The notes beneath the pieces were generated by a model, which was not told the DNA's origin, did no database searches, and was given only the letters and a program-made list of their open reading frames with translations. The position numbers were made by a program, and so were the translations under genes. From positions 711,868-748,053 of the forward strand of contig NZ_LT985749.1 of the NCBI RefSeq assembly GCF_900290115.1: 36,186 nucleotides of DNA, read 5' to 3'. Below are positions 1 through 8,048 of the stretch, piece after piece. This DNA is from Alistipes sp. Marseille-P5061. GTDB lineage: Bacteria > Bacteroidota > Bacteroidia > Bacteroidales > Rikenellaceae. Position 1 is the first letter of the stretch; each line of letters starts with the position of its first letter.

Positions 1-258
1 ACCTTCGAACCGCTGTTCGGGCCGATCGAAGGGCTCGACCTGACGGGCGTGGAGTGGATCGTCGTCGGCACCGAGACCGGACGACGCCGCGGCAAGGTCG
101 ATGCCCGGCCCGAATGGGTGAGGGGCATTGTCGCCCAGGCCCGGGTGCAGGGCGTGGCGGTCTTCATGAAGGAGGATCTGTTGCCGATCATGGGTGAGAG
201 CGGCATGATACAAGAGTTACCCGAAGCATTCAAACAAAGAGTATGGAACAGGAACTGA
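1..258 (+). CDS. DUF5131-type (phage Gp37/Gp68-like) protein, C-terminal part
   Basis: The reading frame is open from the first base and stops at 256-258, so only the last 85 codons are in the window. The segment EWIVVGTETG, followed by a basic stretch and the later FMKEDL, resembles the C-terminus of DUF5131 (phage Gp37/Gp68 family) proteins, which are radical-SAM-like and of unknown function. The frame continues upstream of the valine codon at 49, so no internal start is needed. The stop overlaps the next gene by 16 bp, which implies translational coupling with the radical SAM gene. The family call rests on memory of this short C-terminal pattern, because the diagnostic cysteine region lies outside the window. 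Confidence 0.6.
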   Translation, partial: TFEPLFGPIEGLDLTGVEWIVVGTETGRRRGKVDARPEWVRGIVAQARVQGVAVFMKEDLLPIMGESGMIQELPEAFKQRVWNRN

Positions 259-1133
259 TTCGCGACATCGACGTGCAGAGCGTCATGACCCGTTCGTCGC
301 TGCCTGTGGGCGGCTATTCGGTCAATCCCTATGTGGGGTGTCCTCACGCCTGCCAATATTGCTACGCCTCGTTCATGAAGCGCTTCACGGGCCACACCGA
401 ACCCTGGGGAACGTTTCTCGACGTCAAGCACTGGAAGCCCATCGCCGATCCGCACCGTTTCGACGGAGAGCGTATCGTCATCGGCTCGGTGACCGACGGC
501 TACAATCCCTATGAGGAGTATTACGGACGAACCCGCCTGCTGCTCGAACAGCTGCGCGGCACGACGGCCGAGATCCTGATCTGCACGAAGTCGGATCTGG
601 TGCTGCGCGATCTGGATCTGCTGCGCGAATTCCCGCGCGTGACGGTTTCGTGGTCGGTCAACACGCTGGACGAGGCCTTCCGCGCCGACATGGACCGTGC
701 CGTGAGTATCGAGCGGCGTCTCGAAGCCATGCGGCAGGTCTACGAGGCGGGGATCCGCACCGTCTGCTTTGTCTCGCCGATCTTTCCGGGCATCACGGAC
801 CCGAAGGCGATCATCGAACGGGTCCGGGAGTTTGCCGATCTCGTATGGCTCGAAAATCTCAACCTGCGCGGGTCGTTCAAGGCAACGATCCTGGCCTACA
901 TCCGCGAGAAGCACCCCCAGTTGGTGTCTTTGTACGAGGAGATCTACAACCGCCGCCGGACGGATTACTGGCAGGCGCTCGAACTCGAGATGGCCGCCTA
1001 TGCCGCAGCAAACGGAATGCCTTACCGGGTGAACAACCTGCCGTACGGACGCTCCGAGAAGGGCCGTCCCGTCGTGGTCAACTACTTCTACCATGAAAAG
1101 ATCCGGCTCAATAACCGATCCTCGGAGCGGTAG
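243..1133 (+). CDS. SPL-like radical SAM protein
   Basis: This 296-residue protein carries the radical SAM cluster motif C33-x3-C37-x2-C40 in GCPHACQYCY, which binds a [4Fe-4S] cluster and S-adenosylmethionine. The length and the sequence around the motif fit the SplB-like radical SAM group (COG1533), which includes spore photoproduct lyase relatives and the 'radical SAM mobile pair protein B' found on Bacteroidetes and Firmicutes elements. Those names do not establish a substrate. The ATG at 243 overlaps the end of the upstream DUF5131-type gene, so the two are probably co-expressed and may act on the same substrate. The location on an integrase-bearing segment next to a tRNA fits the mobile-pair idea. 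DNA photolyase activity is not expected merely from the family name. Confidence 0.8.
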   Translation: MEQELIRDIDVQSVMTRSSLPVGGYSVNPYVGCPHACQYCYASFMKRFTGHTEPWGTFLDVKHWKPIADPHRFDGERIVIGSVTDGYNPYEEYYGRTRLLLEQLRGTTAEILICTKSDLVLRDLDLLREFPRVTVSWSVNTLDEAFRADMDRAVSIERRLEAMRQVYEAGIRTVCFVSPIFPGITDPKAIIERVREFADLVWLENLNLRGSFKATILAYIREKHPQLVSLYEEIYNRRRTDYWQALELEMAAYAAANGMPYRVNNLPYGRSEKGRPVVVNYFYHEKIRLNNRSSER

Positions 1134-1172
1134 GATGCCGTAAACGGAAAACCTCTTAAAACACGATAAACG

Positions 1173-1622
1173 ATGAAACAGATTGAAAAAATCGCCGAAG
1201 CCGAAAATTTCAGTGCTATCGGGCTCGGCAAGTTGAGCGAACTGAACGAATTCGTACTGGAACTGAATCCGGCCGTCAAGATTCCGGGCAAGGTCTTCGG
1301 AGGTGCCGCCTTGCAGACAACGGGTGCGGAGTTCTCCTTCCAGTCGTTCGCTCCCGGTACGGAAACCGGATTCCTGCACACCCACAAAACACACGAGGAA
1401 CTTTACTTCTTTCTCTCGGGCGAGGGTAAATTCCAGGTCGACGGCAAGATCTTCCCGATCGGGGAAGGTTCGGTCGTGCGGGTAGCTCCTGCCGGGCGGC
1501 GCTCCGTCCGCAATACGGGCCGCGAGGCACTTGTCATGCTCTGCGTACAGTACAAGGGCGGCACCTTTACGGCCGAGGACGCTGCCGACGGCGTGATTCT
1601 GAACGAACCGGTTAGTTGGTAA
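1173..1622 (+). CDS. Small cupin-domain protein
   Basis: This 149-residue single-domain protein has the two cupin motifs. Motif 1 is visible around residues 65-85 (G-x5-HTHKTHEELYFFLSGEG), with histidines and a glutamate placed to bind a metal. Motif 2 is around residues 95-112 (GEGSVVRVAPAGRRSVRN), but the usual motif-2 histidine is replaced, so metal binding may be altered. There is no signal peptide, so it is probably cytoplasmic. It lies 39 bp after the radical SAM gene in the same orientation and ends just before a strong hairpin terminator, so it is likely the last gene of that transcription unit. Cupins of this size include isomerases, dioxygenases and sugar-binding proteins, and the substrate cannot be read from the sequence. 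Confidence 0.8.
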   Translation: MKQIEKIAEAENFSAIGLGKLSELNEFVLELNPAVKIPGKVFGGAALQTTGAEFSFQSFAPGTETGFLHTHKTHEELYFFLSGEGKFQVDGKIFPIGEGSVVRVAPAGRRSVRNTGREALVMLCVQYKGGTFTAEDAADGVILNEPVSW

Positions 1623-1641
1623 GGTTTCCATACCGTAAATG

Positions 1642-1682
1642 ACAGGTGTGATACCGTTTGCGACGGCATCACGCCTGTTTTG
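1642..1682 (+). terminator. Rho-independent terminator after the cupin gene
   Basis: Arms 1642-1655 and 1664-1678 pair (ACAGGTGTGAT with ATCACGCCTGT and neighbours) around a short loop and are followed by a T run. It lies 20 bp after the cupin stop codon and separates that gene from the convergent integrase. Confidence 0.8.
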
Positions 1683-1716
1683 CTTACCGGCTGTTACCCG
1701 AAATAACACAACCGGT

Positions 1717-2934
1717 TTACGCCGTCAAGACCTTGCCGATGCGGCGCATCTCCCGACTGATATTCGCCTCGGAGATCTTCGCATAGCGCCGCGTCATGTT
1801 CGTATTCGTATGGCCCAGAATCTTGGCGATGATGTCGATCGGCATCCCGTATTCAATCGCCAGCGTTGCAAACGTATGGCGCGCCAAGTGCGTGGTCAGA
1901 TGCTTCTGAATCTGGCAGATATCCGCTATCTCCTTCAGGTAGGCATTCATCTTCGTATTCGACGGGACGGGCAGCAGCTTGCCCCGCGCCCGACAGTTGG
2001 CATCGTCGCGGTACTTCTCCAGCAGGGCCGCCGCCTGCGGAAGCACCGGAACACGGCTCATCACCGCAGTCTTCTCCCGCGGCTTATGGATCCACAGTTG
2101 TCCCTCCTCGTCCGTTGTGAAGTGTTCCCGCCGCAGGTGGTCGACATCCGTGAAGGCCAGTCCCGTCAGCGCGCAGAAGCAGAAGACATCCCGGATGCGG
2201 TCCAGCCGCTCGTTGGGCATCTGTCGCCTTAGCAGCAGGTCCAGTTCCGCCTTCGTCAGCGGGACCTTGACGTTCGTCTTGTCGATCTTCATCTTGTAGT
2301 AGCGGAAGGGATTCTTCTCGATCCATTCGTTGCGGACGGCATAGAGCAGGAAGTTCTTCAAACAGCAGAGCAAATTGACCGCCCCGTTGTTGTGGCAGTT
2401 GTAAACCGTCTGCATGTAGGTGTTCAATCCATCGACGTAGGCATAGTCGATCGTCTCCAGCGGAAGATCCTCTTTGCCATACACCTGCCGGACATATTCG
2501 GTCATGTAGCGCAGCAGGCGGTGGTACTTGTTGGCCGTGAGCTGCGTGATACGGGTGCCGACCTCCTGCTGGCGTTTCTCGCAGTATTTGCCAAACTCCG
2601 CCAGCACCATCCGGCTCGAAGAGGCGGAGCCCAGCAGTTGTTTGACGGCAAAGCAGGTCGGCGTCCTGTTCTCCTGGATCAGGCGGTCGTAGGCGGCAAG
2701 GATTGAGGCCCGGTAGCTGGCTACGATGCGGTTGATCTGCTGGTCGACCTCATCCTTGTAGAGAGAGCGTTCGAGGCGCTGATTCCAGCGTTCGGGCTCG
2801 ATCTGGCACTGTGTGTAGATTTCGGTCGACTGACCGGTCGTAGTGATACGGGCATAGATCGGGGCCTTGCCCTTTTTCGTGACTTTGGTCTTCTTGCAGA
2901 AGAAGACGACGCTGAAGGTGGTTCGTGGCAACAT
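1717..2934 (-). CDS. Tyrosine recombinase (element integrase, Bacteroidetes type)
   Basis: This 405-residue integrase has the usual Bacteroidetes order: an N-terminal arm-binding region (KKGKAPIYARI near residues 20-30), a core-binding SAM-like domain, and a C-terminal catalytic domain. The catalytic residues visible are H-x-x-R in HLARH (about 349-352), the GH of ILGHTN and the nucleophile Y384 in MTRRYAKI. The first catalytic Arg of the family is absent: the motif reads TGLAFTDVDHL at about 256, as in several Bacteroides integrases of the IntDOT/NBU type. The start at 2934 begins with MLPRTTFSVVFF, where relatives begin, while the 41 codons upstream are AT-rich and unlike protein. The gene sits 252 bp from the 3' end of tRNA-Gly, the likely attachment site. 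It is related to the integrase at 22729-23970. Confidence 0.92.
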   Translation of the reverse strand: MLPRTTFSVVFFCKKTKVTKKGKAPIYARITTTGQSTEIYTQCQIEPERWNQRLERSLYKDEVDQQINRIVASYRASILAAYDRLIQENRTPTCFAVKQLLGSASSSRMVLAEFGKYCEKRQQEVGTRITQLTANKYHRLLRYMTEYVRQVYGKEDLPLETIDYAYVDGLNTYMQTVYNCHNNGAVNLLCCLKNFLLYAVRNEWIEKNPFRYYKMKIDKTNVKVPLTKAELDLLLRRQMPNERLDRIRDVFCFCALTGLAFTDVDHLRREHFTTDEEGQLWIHKPREKTAVMSRVPVLPQAAALLEKYRDDANCRARGKLLPVPSNTKMNAYLKEIADICQIQKHLTTHLARHTFATLAIEYGMPIDIIAKILGHTNTNMTRRYAKISEANISREMRRIGKVLTA

Positions 2935-3186
2935 GGCTGCTTGGTTTTTGGATAAATTAAACGTCTTCAGCACTGGAATGTTGTAGAGTAAAATAATACA
3001 AATCAGCGAAATAGAGCTAAATCGTGACCTATTTTCGGTCCGAGCAAAAAAGGTCACGATTAAGGCGTGAAATACTTGCTGCCTTTTGCGTCAACAAGAG
3101 TGGGAGAATATAAGAAAAAGCCTTGCATATCGCTGATATACAAGACTTTTTGCTTCCTATCGGGTTTCTTTTCTGGCCCCCTCCGG
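2935..3186. other. Putative attachment/regulatory region between integrase and tRNA-Gly
   Basis: This AT-rich gap holds a perfect 11-bp inverted repeat (AATCGTGACCT at 3020-3030 and its complement at 3051-3061) with a 20-bp loop. It also holds a smaller inverted pair, ATCAGCG near 3002 and CGCTGAT near 3130. Such repeats between an integrase gene and a tRNA 3' end may be integrase or excisionase arm sites. I see no coding sequence. The second att copy must lie outside the window, so the element boundary is inferred only from the tRNA. Confidence 0.45.
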
Positions 3187-3259
3187 AGCGGAAAACGGGA
3201 CTCGGACCCGCGACCTCAACCTTGGCAAGGTTGCGCTCTACCAACTGAGCTATTTCCGC
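3187..3259 (-). tRNA. tRNA-Gly(GCC)
   Basis: On the minus strand the sequence folds as a 73-nt tRNA. The acceptor stem is GCGGAAA with TTTCCGC, the D arm is AGCTCAGTTGGTAGAGC, and the anticodon stem-loop is CAACC-TTGCCAA-GGTTG with anticodon GCC. The T arm contains GGTTCGAGTCC. CCA is not encoded. Its 3' end faces the integrase gene, so it is the likely integration target of the left element. Confidence 0.95.
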
Positions 3260-3315
3260 ATGGTTCCCGCCGCCGGGCGCCTCCCGAGAGGCCTGTTACC
3301 CGTGTTTTGGGATTG

Positions 3316-3346
3316 CAAATATAAGCGCTTTTTTCGATTCCGCAAA
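3316..3346 (-). promoter_or_regulatory. Bacteroidetes-type promoter of tRNA-Gly
   Basis: Reading the minus strand, TTTG (3343-3346) is followed after 19 bp by TATATTTG (3316-3323). This matches the -33/-7 pattern of the primary sigma factor in Bacteroidetes. The tRNA begins 56 bp downstream. Confidence 0.8.
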
Positions 3347-3400
3347 ATTTTCCCGCAAAAAAGCACGTTTTTTTCATCCCAACAGCCGTACCTCCCCATA

Positions 3401-3435
3401 AAAAAAGGTCCGGAACCGAACCGTTCCGGACCTTT
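3401..3435 (-). terminator. Rho-independent terminator after the alpha-oxoamine synthase gene
   Basis: A 13-bp perfect stem (3404-3416 with 3423-3435, AAAGGTCCGGAAC and complement) has a 6-nt loop and is followed on the minus strand by a run of T. It lies 28 bp after the stop of the gene at 3464-4735. Confidence 0.9.
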
Positions 3436-3463
3436 GCGGGGTTGACCCTTTCGATTGGTCGAA

Positions 3464-4735
3464 TTAACGGACCTTGAAGCCCTCGTCCGCACGCATCGGA
3501 ATCGGCAGCGAAGCGTAGTAGCCGCTTTCGAGCTTGTCGCGCACCGACTTGAAGGCCTCGAGCGTGAAGTTCACGTCGTCGAGCGTATGGGCTGCCGTGG
3601 GAATCACGCGCAGGATGATTTCGCCCTTCGGGATGACCGGGTAGACGACAATCGAGCAGAAGACGCCGTGGTTCTCGCGCAGGTCGACAATCAGGTTCGT
3701 CGCCTCGGGAATACCACCCTTCATGAAGACGGGGGTCACGGGCGAGTTCGTAACGCCGATGTTGAACCCGTTCTCGCGCAGACCGTTCTGCAGCGCGCGG
3801 ACAATCACCCACAGCTTCTCCTGATACTCGGCGTGGTTGCGAATCAGCTCCAGACGCTTCAGCGCGCCGATGACCATCGGCATGGGGAGCGACTTGGCGT
3901 AGAGCTGCGAACGCATGTTGTAGCGCAGCAGGTTGATGAGCCAGCGGGGACCGCTCACGAAGGCGCCGATGCCGGCCATCGACTTGGCGAAGGTGTTGAA
4001 GAGCACGTCGACGCCGTCGACCACACCGAAGTGCGAAGCCGTACCGCGGCCGCCCTTGCCCATCGTACCGAAGCCGTGGGCGTCGTCGACCAGCAGACGG
4101 AACTGGAAGTCCTTCTTCATGGCGACAATCTCGTCGAGCTTGCCCAGGTCACCCTTCATGCCGAAGACGCCCTCGGTGATGACCAGCACGCCGCCGTTCT
4201 GCTCCTCGGCCAGCTCGGTGGCATGCTTGAGCTGCAGGCGGAGCGATTCCATGTCGTTGTGGCCGTAGACGAAGCGCTTGCCCTTGTGCAGGCGCAGGCC
4301 GTCGATGATGCAGGCGTGGGCCTCGGCATCGTAGACCACCACGTCACGCGGCGTGAGCAGGCAGTCGATAATCGAGAGCATGCCCTGGTAGCCGAAGTTG
4401 AGCAGAAAGGCATCCTCCTTGCCGACGAACTCGGCCAGCTCGCGCTCGAGCTGCTCGTGGTACTTCGTCTGGCCGCTCATCATGCGGGCGCCCATCGGAG
4501 CCGCCATGCCGAACTGGGCAGCGCCCTCGGCATCGGCCTTGCGCACCTCGGGGTGGTTGGCCAGACCGAGGTAGTTGTTCAGGCTCCAGTTGAGCATCTC
4601 CTTGCCGCGGAAACGCATGTGAGGACCGATTTCGCCCTCGAGTTTGGGGAATGCGAAATAACCGTGGGCATAGGCCATGTACTGGCCAATCGGGCCGCCG
4701 GCATTCTTCTCAAGACGGGAAAAAATATCAACCAT
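3464..4735 (-). CDS. PLP-dependent alpha-oxoamine synthase (serine palmitoyltransferase / KBL / BioF family)
   Basis: This 423-residue fold-type I PLP enzyme belongs to the family that condenses an amino acid with an acyl-CoA: 8-amino-7-oxononanoate synthase, 2-amino-3-ketobutyrate CoA ligase, serine palmitoyltransferase. The PLP lysine is K251 in FNTFAKSMAG. LLVDDAHGFG supplies the ring-nitrogen aspartate and a histidine, and YDAEAHACIIDGLR is the family's stacking-histidine region. Members with this kind of N-terminus (IGQYMAYAHGYFAFPKLEGEIGP) occur widely in Bacteroidetes, and sphingolipid synthesis is a plausible role because the phylum makes sphingolipids, but the sequence alone does not separate the three activities. 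No biotin or threonine-degradation genes are nearby to help. I chose the ATG at 4735 because relatives start with this DIFxR segment. The upstream extension to 4819 looks untranslated. Confidence 0.85.
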   Translation of the reverse strand: MVDIFSRLEKNAGGPIGQYMAYAHGYFAFPKLEGEIGPHMRFRGKEMLNWSLNNYLGLANHPEVRKADAEGAAQFGMAAPMGARMMSGQTKYHEQLERELAEFVGKEDAFLLNFGYQGMLSIIDCLLTPRDVVVYDAEAHACIIDGLRLHKGKRFVYGHNDMESLRLQLKHATELAEEQNGGVLVITEGVFGMKGDLGKLDEIVAMKKDFQFRLLVDDAHGFGTMGKGGRGTASHFGVVDGVDVLFNTFAKSMAGIGAFVSGPRWLINLLRYNMRSQLYAKSLPMPMVIGALKRLELIRNHAEYQEKLWVIVRALQNGLRENGFNIGVTNSPVTPVFMKGGIPEATNLIVDLRENHGVFCSIVVYPVIPKGEIILRVIPTAAHTLDDVNFTLEAFKSVRDKLESGYYASLPIPMRADEGFKVR

Positions 4736-4806
4736 TTCTATCCTAATTTTGATGTTCAGTTCGGTTCGGGGGGCGTACCTGAGTACGCAAAATCGCATTT
4801 GACGGC

Positions 4807-4814
4807 CAAAGTTA
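4807..4814 (-). promoter_or_regulatory. Possible -7 box for the alpha-oxoamine synthase gene
   Basis: TAACTTTG on the minus strand fits TAnnTTTG and lies 71 bp before the chosen start. No clear -33 TTTG is seen at the right spacing. Confidence 0.4.
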
Positions 4815-4896
4815 GCCATTTTTCGACCCTTGCGCGTACGCTTAAATACTTATTTTTCGGGAAAAGGGGCGCCCCGCGTCCGCTTACGACCGTCTG

Positions 4897-6060
4897 CTAT
4901 GACCGTCTGCTCCGACGGTCGATGCTGTCGACGATGACCGCCACGGCGCCGTCGCCCGTGACGTTGGTCGCCGTACCGAAGCTGTCCATGGCGATGTAGG
5001 TGGCAATCATCAGCCCGACGAGTGTCTCGTCGAAGCCCAGCATCGACTCCAGCAGGCCGACGGCCGCCATGATGGCGCCGCCCGGAACGCCCGGGGCCGC
5101 CACCATCGTCACCGCCAGCAGCAGGATGAAGCCGACGAAGGTCGCCGTGGGGAGCTGCAGCCCGGCGAGCATCGAGACGGCCAGCGCACAGGCGACAATC
5201 TTCATCATCGACCCCGAGAGGTGGATGGTTGCGCAGAGGGGGATGACGAACGAGGCCAGCTCGGGGCGCACGCCGAGGCGGAGCGTCCGCTCGAGCGTCA
5301 CGGGAATGGTTGCCGCCGAGGACTGCGTGCCGAGGGCCGTGACATAGGCCGGCAGCATCGTGCGGAGCATCACGAAGGGGTTGCGCCGGGCAACGGCCCC
5401 CGCCGTGAGGAACTGGAAGGCGAGCAGCAGGAGCGTCAGCACGAAAATCACGACGATGAGCTTGACGAAGACCTCCAGCACGGAGGCCACCTGTCCCGAC
5501 TGCGTCATCATGAGGAAGATGCCGAAAATATAGAGGGGCAGCAGCGGGATGAGCACCCCGGAGATGGTCCGCTCGATGATGCTCCGGAACTCGCTCATCA
5601 CCTCCTTCAGCCGCACGCTCTGCGCATAGGCCATCCCCAGTCCGAGGACGAAGGCGAGCAGCAGCGCCGACATCACCCCCATGACCGGCGGCATGGGGAC
5701 GGTGAAGTAGGGGGCAAAGCTGACCGCCTCGGCCGCCGTGCCGGCCGCTGCGCCGCGCAGCATCAGGGGGAAGAGCAGCCGCCCGGCGGCGTAGGTGCCG
5801 AATCCCGAGATGAGCGTGAAGCCGTAGGCCAGTGCCGCCGTGAGGAGCAGCAGCAGCCCGGCGTTGCGTCCCAGGTCGGCGATGCCGGGGGCGACGAGCC
5901 CCAGAATGAGCAGCGGGATGATGAATTCGAGGAACTGCCCGAAGAGGGCGTTGAAGGTGGCCGCAACGCGCGTCAGCCACTCGGGGAAGAAGAGGCCGCA
6001 GAGGATGCCCGCGGTGATGGCCGCCAGTACGCGCGGCAGAAGACCGAATTTGAACTTCAT
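4897..6060 (-). CDS. Dicarboxylate/amino acid:cation symporter (DAACS family)
   Basis: This 387-residue, strongly hydrophobic inner-membrane protein has the features of the GltP/SstT/DctA family, which imports glutamate, aspartate, serine or C4-dicarboxylates with protons or sodium. The visible family segments are FIIPLLILGLVAPGIAD near the N-terminus, the serine-rich re-entrant loop TALGTQSSAATIPVTLE (about residues 240-257), and the substrate-site helix IATYIAMDSFGTATNVTGDGAVAVIVD near the C-terminus. The start at 6060 (MKFKFGLLPR) is the natural one, because the upstream codons are low-complexity and basic. A TATCTTTA box at 6080-6087 may be its promoter. The protein is slightly shorter than typical 400-440 residue members. 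Substrate choice cannot be made from sequence. Confidence 0.88.
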   Translation of the reverse strand: MKFKFGLLPRVLAAITAGILCGLFFPEWLTRVAATFNALFGQFLEFIIPLLILGLVAPGIADLGRNAGLLLLLTAALAYGFTLISGFGTYAAGRLLFPLMLRGAAAGTAAEAVSFAPYFTVPMPPVMGVMSALLLAFVLGLGMAYAQSVRLKEVMSEFRSIIERTISGVLIPLLPLYIFGIFLMMTQSGQVASVLEVFVKLIVVIFVLTLLLLAFQFLTAGAVARRNPFVMLRTMLPAYVTALGTQSSAATIPVTLERTLRLGVRPELASFVIPLCATIHLSGSMMKIVACALAVSMLAGLQLPTATFVGFILLLAVTMVAAPGVPGGAIMAAVGLLESMLGFDETLVGLMIATYIAMDSFGTATNVTGDGAVAVIVDSIDRRSRRS

Positions 6061-6371
6061 GTCGGAGGGGAACTTTTCGTAAAGATAGGAAATAAATCCG
6101 CTCGACCCTCCGTCAGGCGCCTTTTCCGCCCGTTTCGGCGCCGTTTTCACCTTTTTTGTCCGTCGGGCGGGGCGCCCCGATGGAAAAACCGCCGGGAAAG
6201 GCTGCGCAAAAACGAGTCGCCGGGAAAGACCGAGCAAGGACGCATCGATGAAAAAGACCGGAGCTGGAAAGGGCCGCCGGAAAAGACCGCACCAGAAAGG
6301 GCCGGACGGGAAGACCGTACTGGAAAGGGCCTGCCGGAAAAGGCTGCGCGGAACGCACCGCCGGAAAAGAG
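6061..6371. repeat. Intergenic GC-rich degenerate minisatellite
   Basis: Between the symporter start and the cupin-CMD terminator there is no convincing gene. From about 6185 to 6370 the plus strand repeats two alternating 13-16 bp words, roughly GCCGGAAAAGACCGC and ACTGGAAAGGGCC, with a combined period near 30 bp. Long open frames across it in several phases are a by-product of the repeats. A weak promoter box for the symporter lies at 6080-6087. Confidence 0.6.
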
Positions 6372-6407
6372 AACGGGCTGGAGGCGCATGTGCGCTTCCG
6401 GCCCGTT
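6372..6407 (-). terminator. Probable terminator of the cupin-CMD gene
   Basis: AACGGGC (6372-6378) pairs with GCCCGTT (6401-6407), with an inner stem around GGCGCATGTGCGC. On the minus strand it is followed by a weak T-rich stretch (TCTCTTTTCC). It is 27 bp downstream of the gene's stop. Confidence 0.55.
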
Positions 6408-6434
6408 GCGGAGAGAGGCAGCATCGGGGGGGGG

Positions 6435-7766
6435 CTACCGCGCGTCGGCTGGGAGCACCTCCTCGAGGCAGGCCACGGCGTTGAGCGTCCGCGGATAGCC
6501 GATGTAGGGCAGCAGCTGCATGACGGCGCCCAGCAGCACCCTGCGGTCGTTGCCCGCCGCGACGTTGCCCCGGATGTGGCCCTTGACCTGCGACTCGCAG
6601 CCGCCCAGCGAGACGAGCATCGCGAAGGTCAGCAGCTCGCGCTGCCGCGCATCGAGCCCCGTGCGGGTCTGGTAGTCGCCGAAGCAGTTGGCCGAGAGGG
6701 CGCGCTGCAGGGGGAGCAGGTCGGCGGGCGAAGTTTCATACATGCGGTCGATGGCCTCGCCGAAGAGCGACTTCTGGAGGGCGAGCCCCTTTTCGAGCCG
6801 CTCGTCACGGGTGACGGTCGCACGGCCCTTGAGCGGGAGCGCGACGCCCCGCCGGGCCAGCAGCCGGTTCTTGAGGCCGAGCAGCCCCTCAACCCGTGCG
6901 AAGCCGACGTAGGGGGTAGCGTGGTAGAGCACCTCCTCGACCATCTCGGGTGAAAGACCCGCATCGAGCGCCGCCCCGACCGTCTGCCGGTAGAGGGGTT
7001 CGCTCCCCAGCGCAATGGCCGACGCCATCGTCACGAGGATACGCTCCTCGGAGCTCAGCCCGCCGACGCGCCGCACCTCGTCGAAGGCGAAGTTGCCGAC
7101 CGCGGCGGCCAGCTCGGGGTCCGTGAGGGCGAGCTGTGCCGTCTCGTCCGACTGCCAGGCGGCCAGGTTGCGGGCCGCCTCGTCGGTCAGCGGCAGCCTC
7201 TCCTGCGACTGCCGCACGGGTGAAGGCTGCGCACCGGCCACGGCGGCGGCATAGGACTCGTCGTCGACCGGTTCGAGCCACGTGTTGCGGTTGGTGGCGG
7301 GGTTGCACTCGACGGCCAGGTGCGAGAACCAGCTGTCGGGGGCGGCCCCGTGCCAGTGCTCGACGTCGGGGGCAATCTCCACCACGTCGCCCGGCAGCAG
7401 CTCGCGGGCCGCGCTGCCGCGCTCCTGGTAGTAGCCGCGGCCGGCGGTCACAATCAGAATCTGGCCTCCGGTATGGCTGTGCCAGTTATTGCGGCAGCCG
7501 GGCTCGAAGGTGACGTTGTAGAGCGGGACGTTGAGCGCCTTGTTGGCGGTCAGGGGCGCCAGGTAGGAGCGCCCGGTGAAATACTGTGCATTGACGGGCG
7601 GATTCTCCGCACCCTGCGGGAAAATCTGCCGGAAAGAGGTCTGTTTATCCATGGTTGTCGGTGTTGTGTTTTGCCGGGCATTTTGCTGGGCATGGAGTGC
7701 GGGCGCGAGCAGAAGCGTCGCCGCAGCCGCCAGCAGGGCGGTTCGCATACGGAGTCTTGCATTCAT
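6435..7766 (-). CDS. Exported cupin + double carboxymuconolactone decarboxylase (CMD) domain protein
   Basis: The 443-residue product begins with a signal peptide (MNARLRMRTALLAAAATLLLAPALHA), so it is probably periplasmic. It continues with a cupin domain (about residues 60-165) bearing WHSHTGGQILIVTAGRGYYQE and HWHG, and ends in two CMD/AhpD-like helical repeats (about 230-310 and 350-435). CMD-family proteins are decarboxylases or thiol peroxidase-like enzymes. The second repeat reads GGCESQVKGH, keeping one cysteine and the histidine instead of the CxxC of AhpD, so peroxidase chemistry is doubtful. Cupin-CMD fusions are common in Bacteroidetes but lack a known substrate. I chose the start at 7766 for the signal peptide. 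A TACCTTTG box at 7933-7940 suggests a 160-nt leader. The AraC gene facing away at 8296 is the likely regulator. Confidence 0.85.
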   Translation of the reverse strand: MNARLRMRTALLAAAATLLLAPALHAQQNARQNTTPTTMDKQTSFRQIFPQGAENPPVNAQYFTGRSYLAPLTANKALNVPLYNVTFEPGCRNNWHSHTGGQILIVTAGRGYYQERGSAARELLPGDVVEIAPDVEHWHGAAPDSWFSHLAVECNPATNRNTWLEPVDDESYAAAVAGAQPSPVRQSQERLPLTDEAARNLAAWQSDETAQLALTDPELAAAVGNFAFDEVRRVGGLSSEERILVTMASAIALGSEPLYRQTVGAALDAGLSPEMVEEVLYHATPYVGFARVEGLLGLKNRLLARRGVALPLKGRATVTRDERLEKGLALQKSLFGEAIDRMYETSPADLLPLQRALSANCFGDYQTRTGLDARQRELLTFAMLVSLGGCESQVKGHIRGNVAAGNDRRVLLGAVMQLLPYIGYPRTLNAVACLEEVLPADAR

Positions 7767-7932
7767 GGCTGTTCGTTTTTTTCGTGCGTTGGTCGGACGG
7801 TGGAGGAAAGCCCCGCCGTGAGGAGGCCGGCAGCGGACCGGCAGCGAATACCGGTCGGGCGATGCGGTGTGTGATGTGTGCAGAAGTTGCGCGTCGGCCT
7901 CCCGCACCGGCGGTGCTCCTTTCCGTCCGATG

Positions 7933-7940
7933 CAAAGGTA
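7933..7940 (-). promoter_or_regulatory. -7 box for the cupin-CMD gene
   Basis: TACCTTTG on the minus strand matches TAnnTTTG exactly. A TTGGG at 7962-7966 lies near the -33 position at slightly long spacing, which suits an activator-dependent promoter. The direct repeats at 7963-7998 sit directly upstream. Confidence 0.65.
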
Positions 7941-7962
7941 GCGCATCGCGCCGCAGCTCCGC

Positions 7963-7998
7963 CCAACCCTATTCCGGGAAAACCTACCCCGATTCCGG
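7963..7998. promoter_or_regulatory. Direct-repeat operator pair A/B (candidate AraC-family site)
   Basis: Two 15-bp repeats at 7963-7977 (CCAACCCTATTCCGG) and 7984-7998 (CTACCCCGATTCCGG) are spaced exactly 21 bp, two helical turns, as in AraC-type half-site pairs. They end about 22 bp upstream of the -7 box of the cupin-CMD gene, where an activator would touch polymerase. Confidence 0.6.
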
Positions 7999-8048
7999 TT
8001 TCTGCCTGCGCCGCCCGCTCCGCGCGGGGCAGCGGGGGCCTTCCGCCC

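Noticed and set aside
3020..3061. Rho-independent terminator
   Set aside because: The 11-bp inverted repeat has a 20-nt loop and no T run on either strand. A protein-binding site near the att region fits better.
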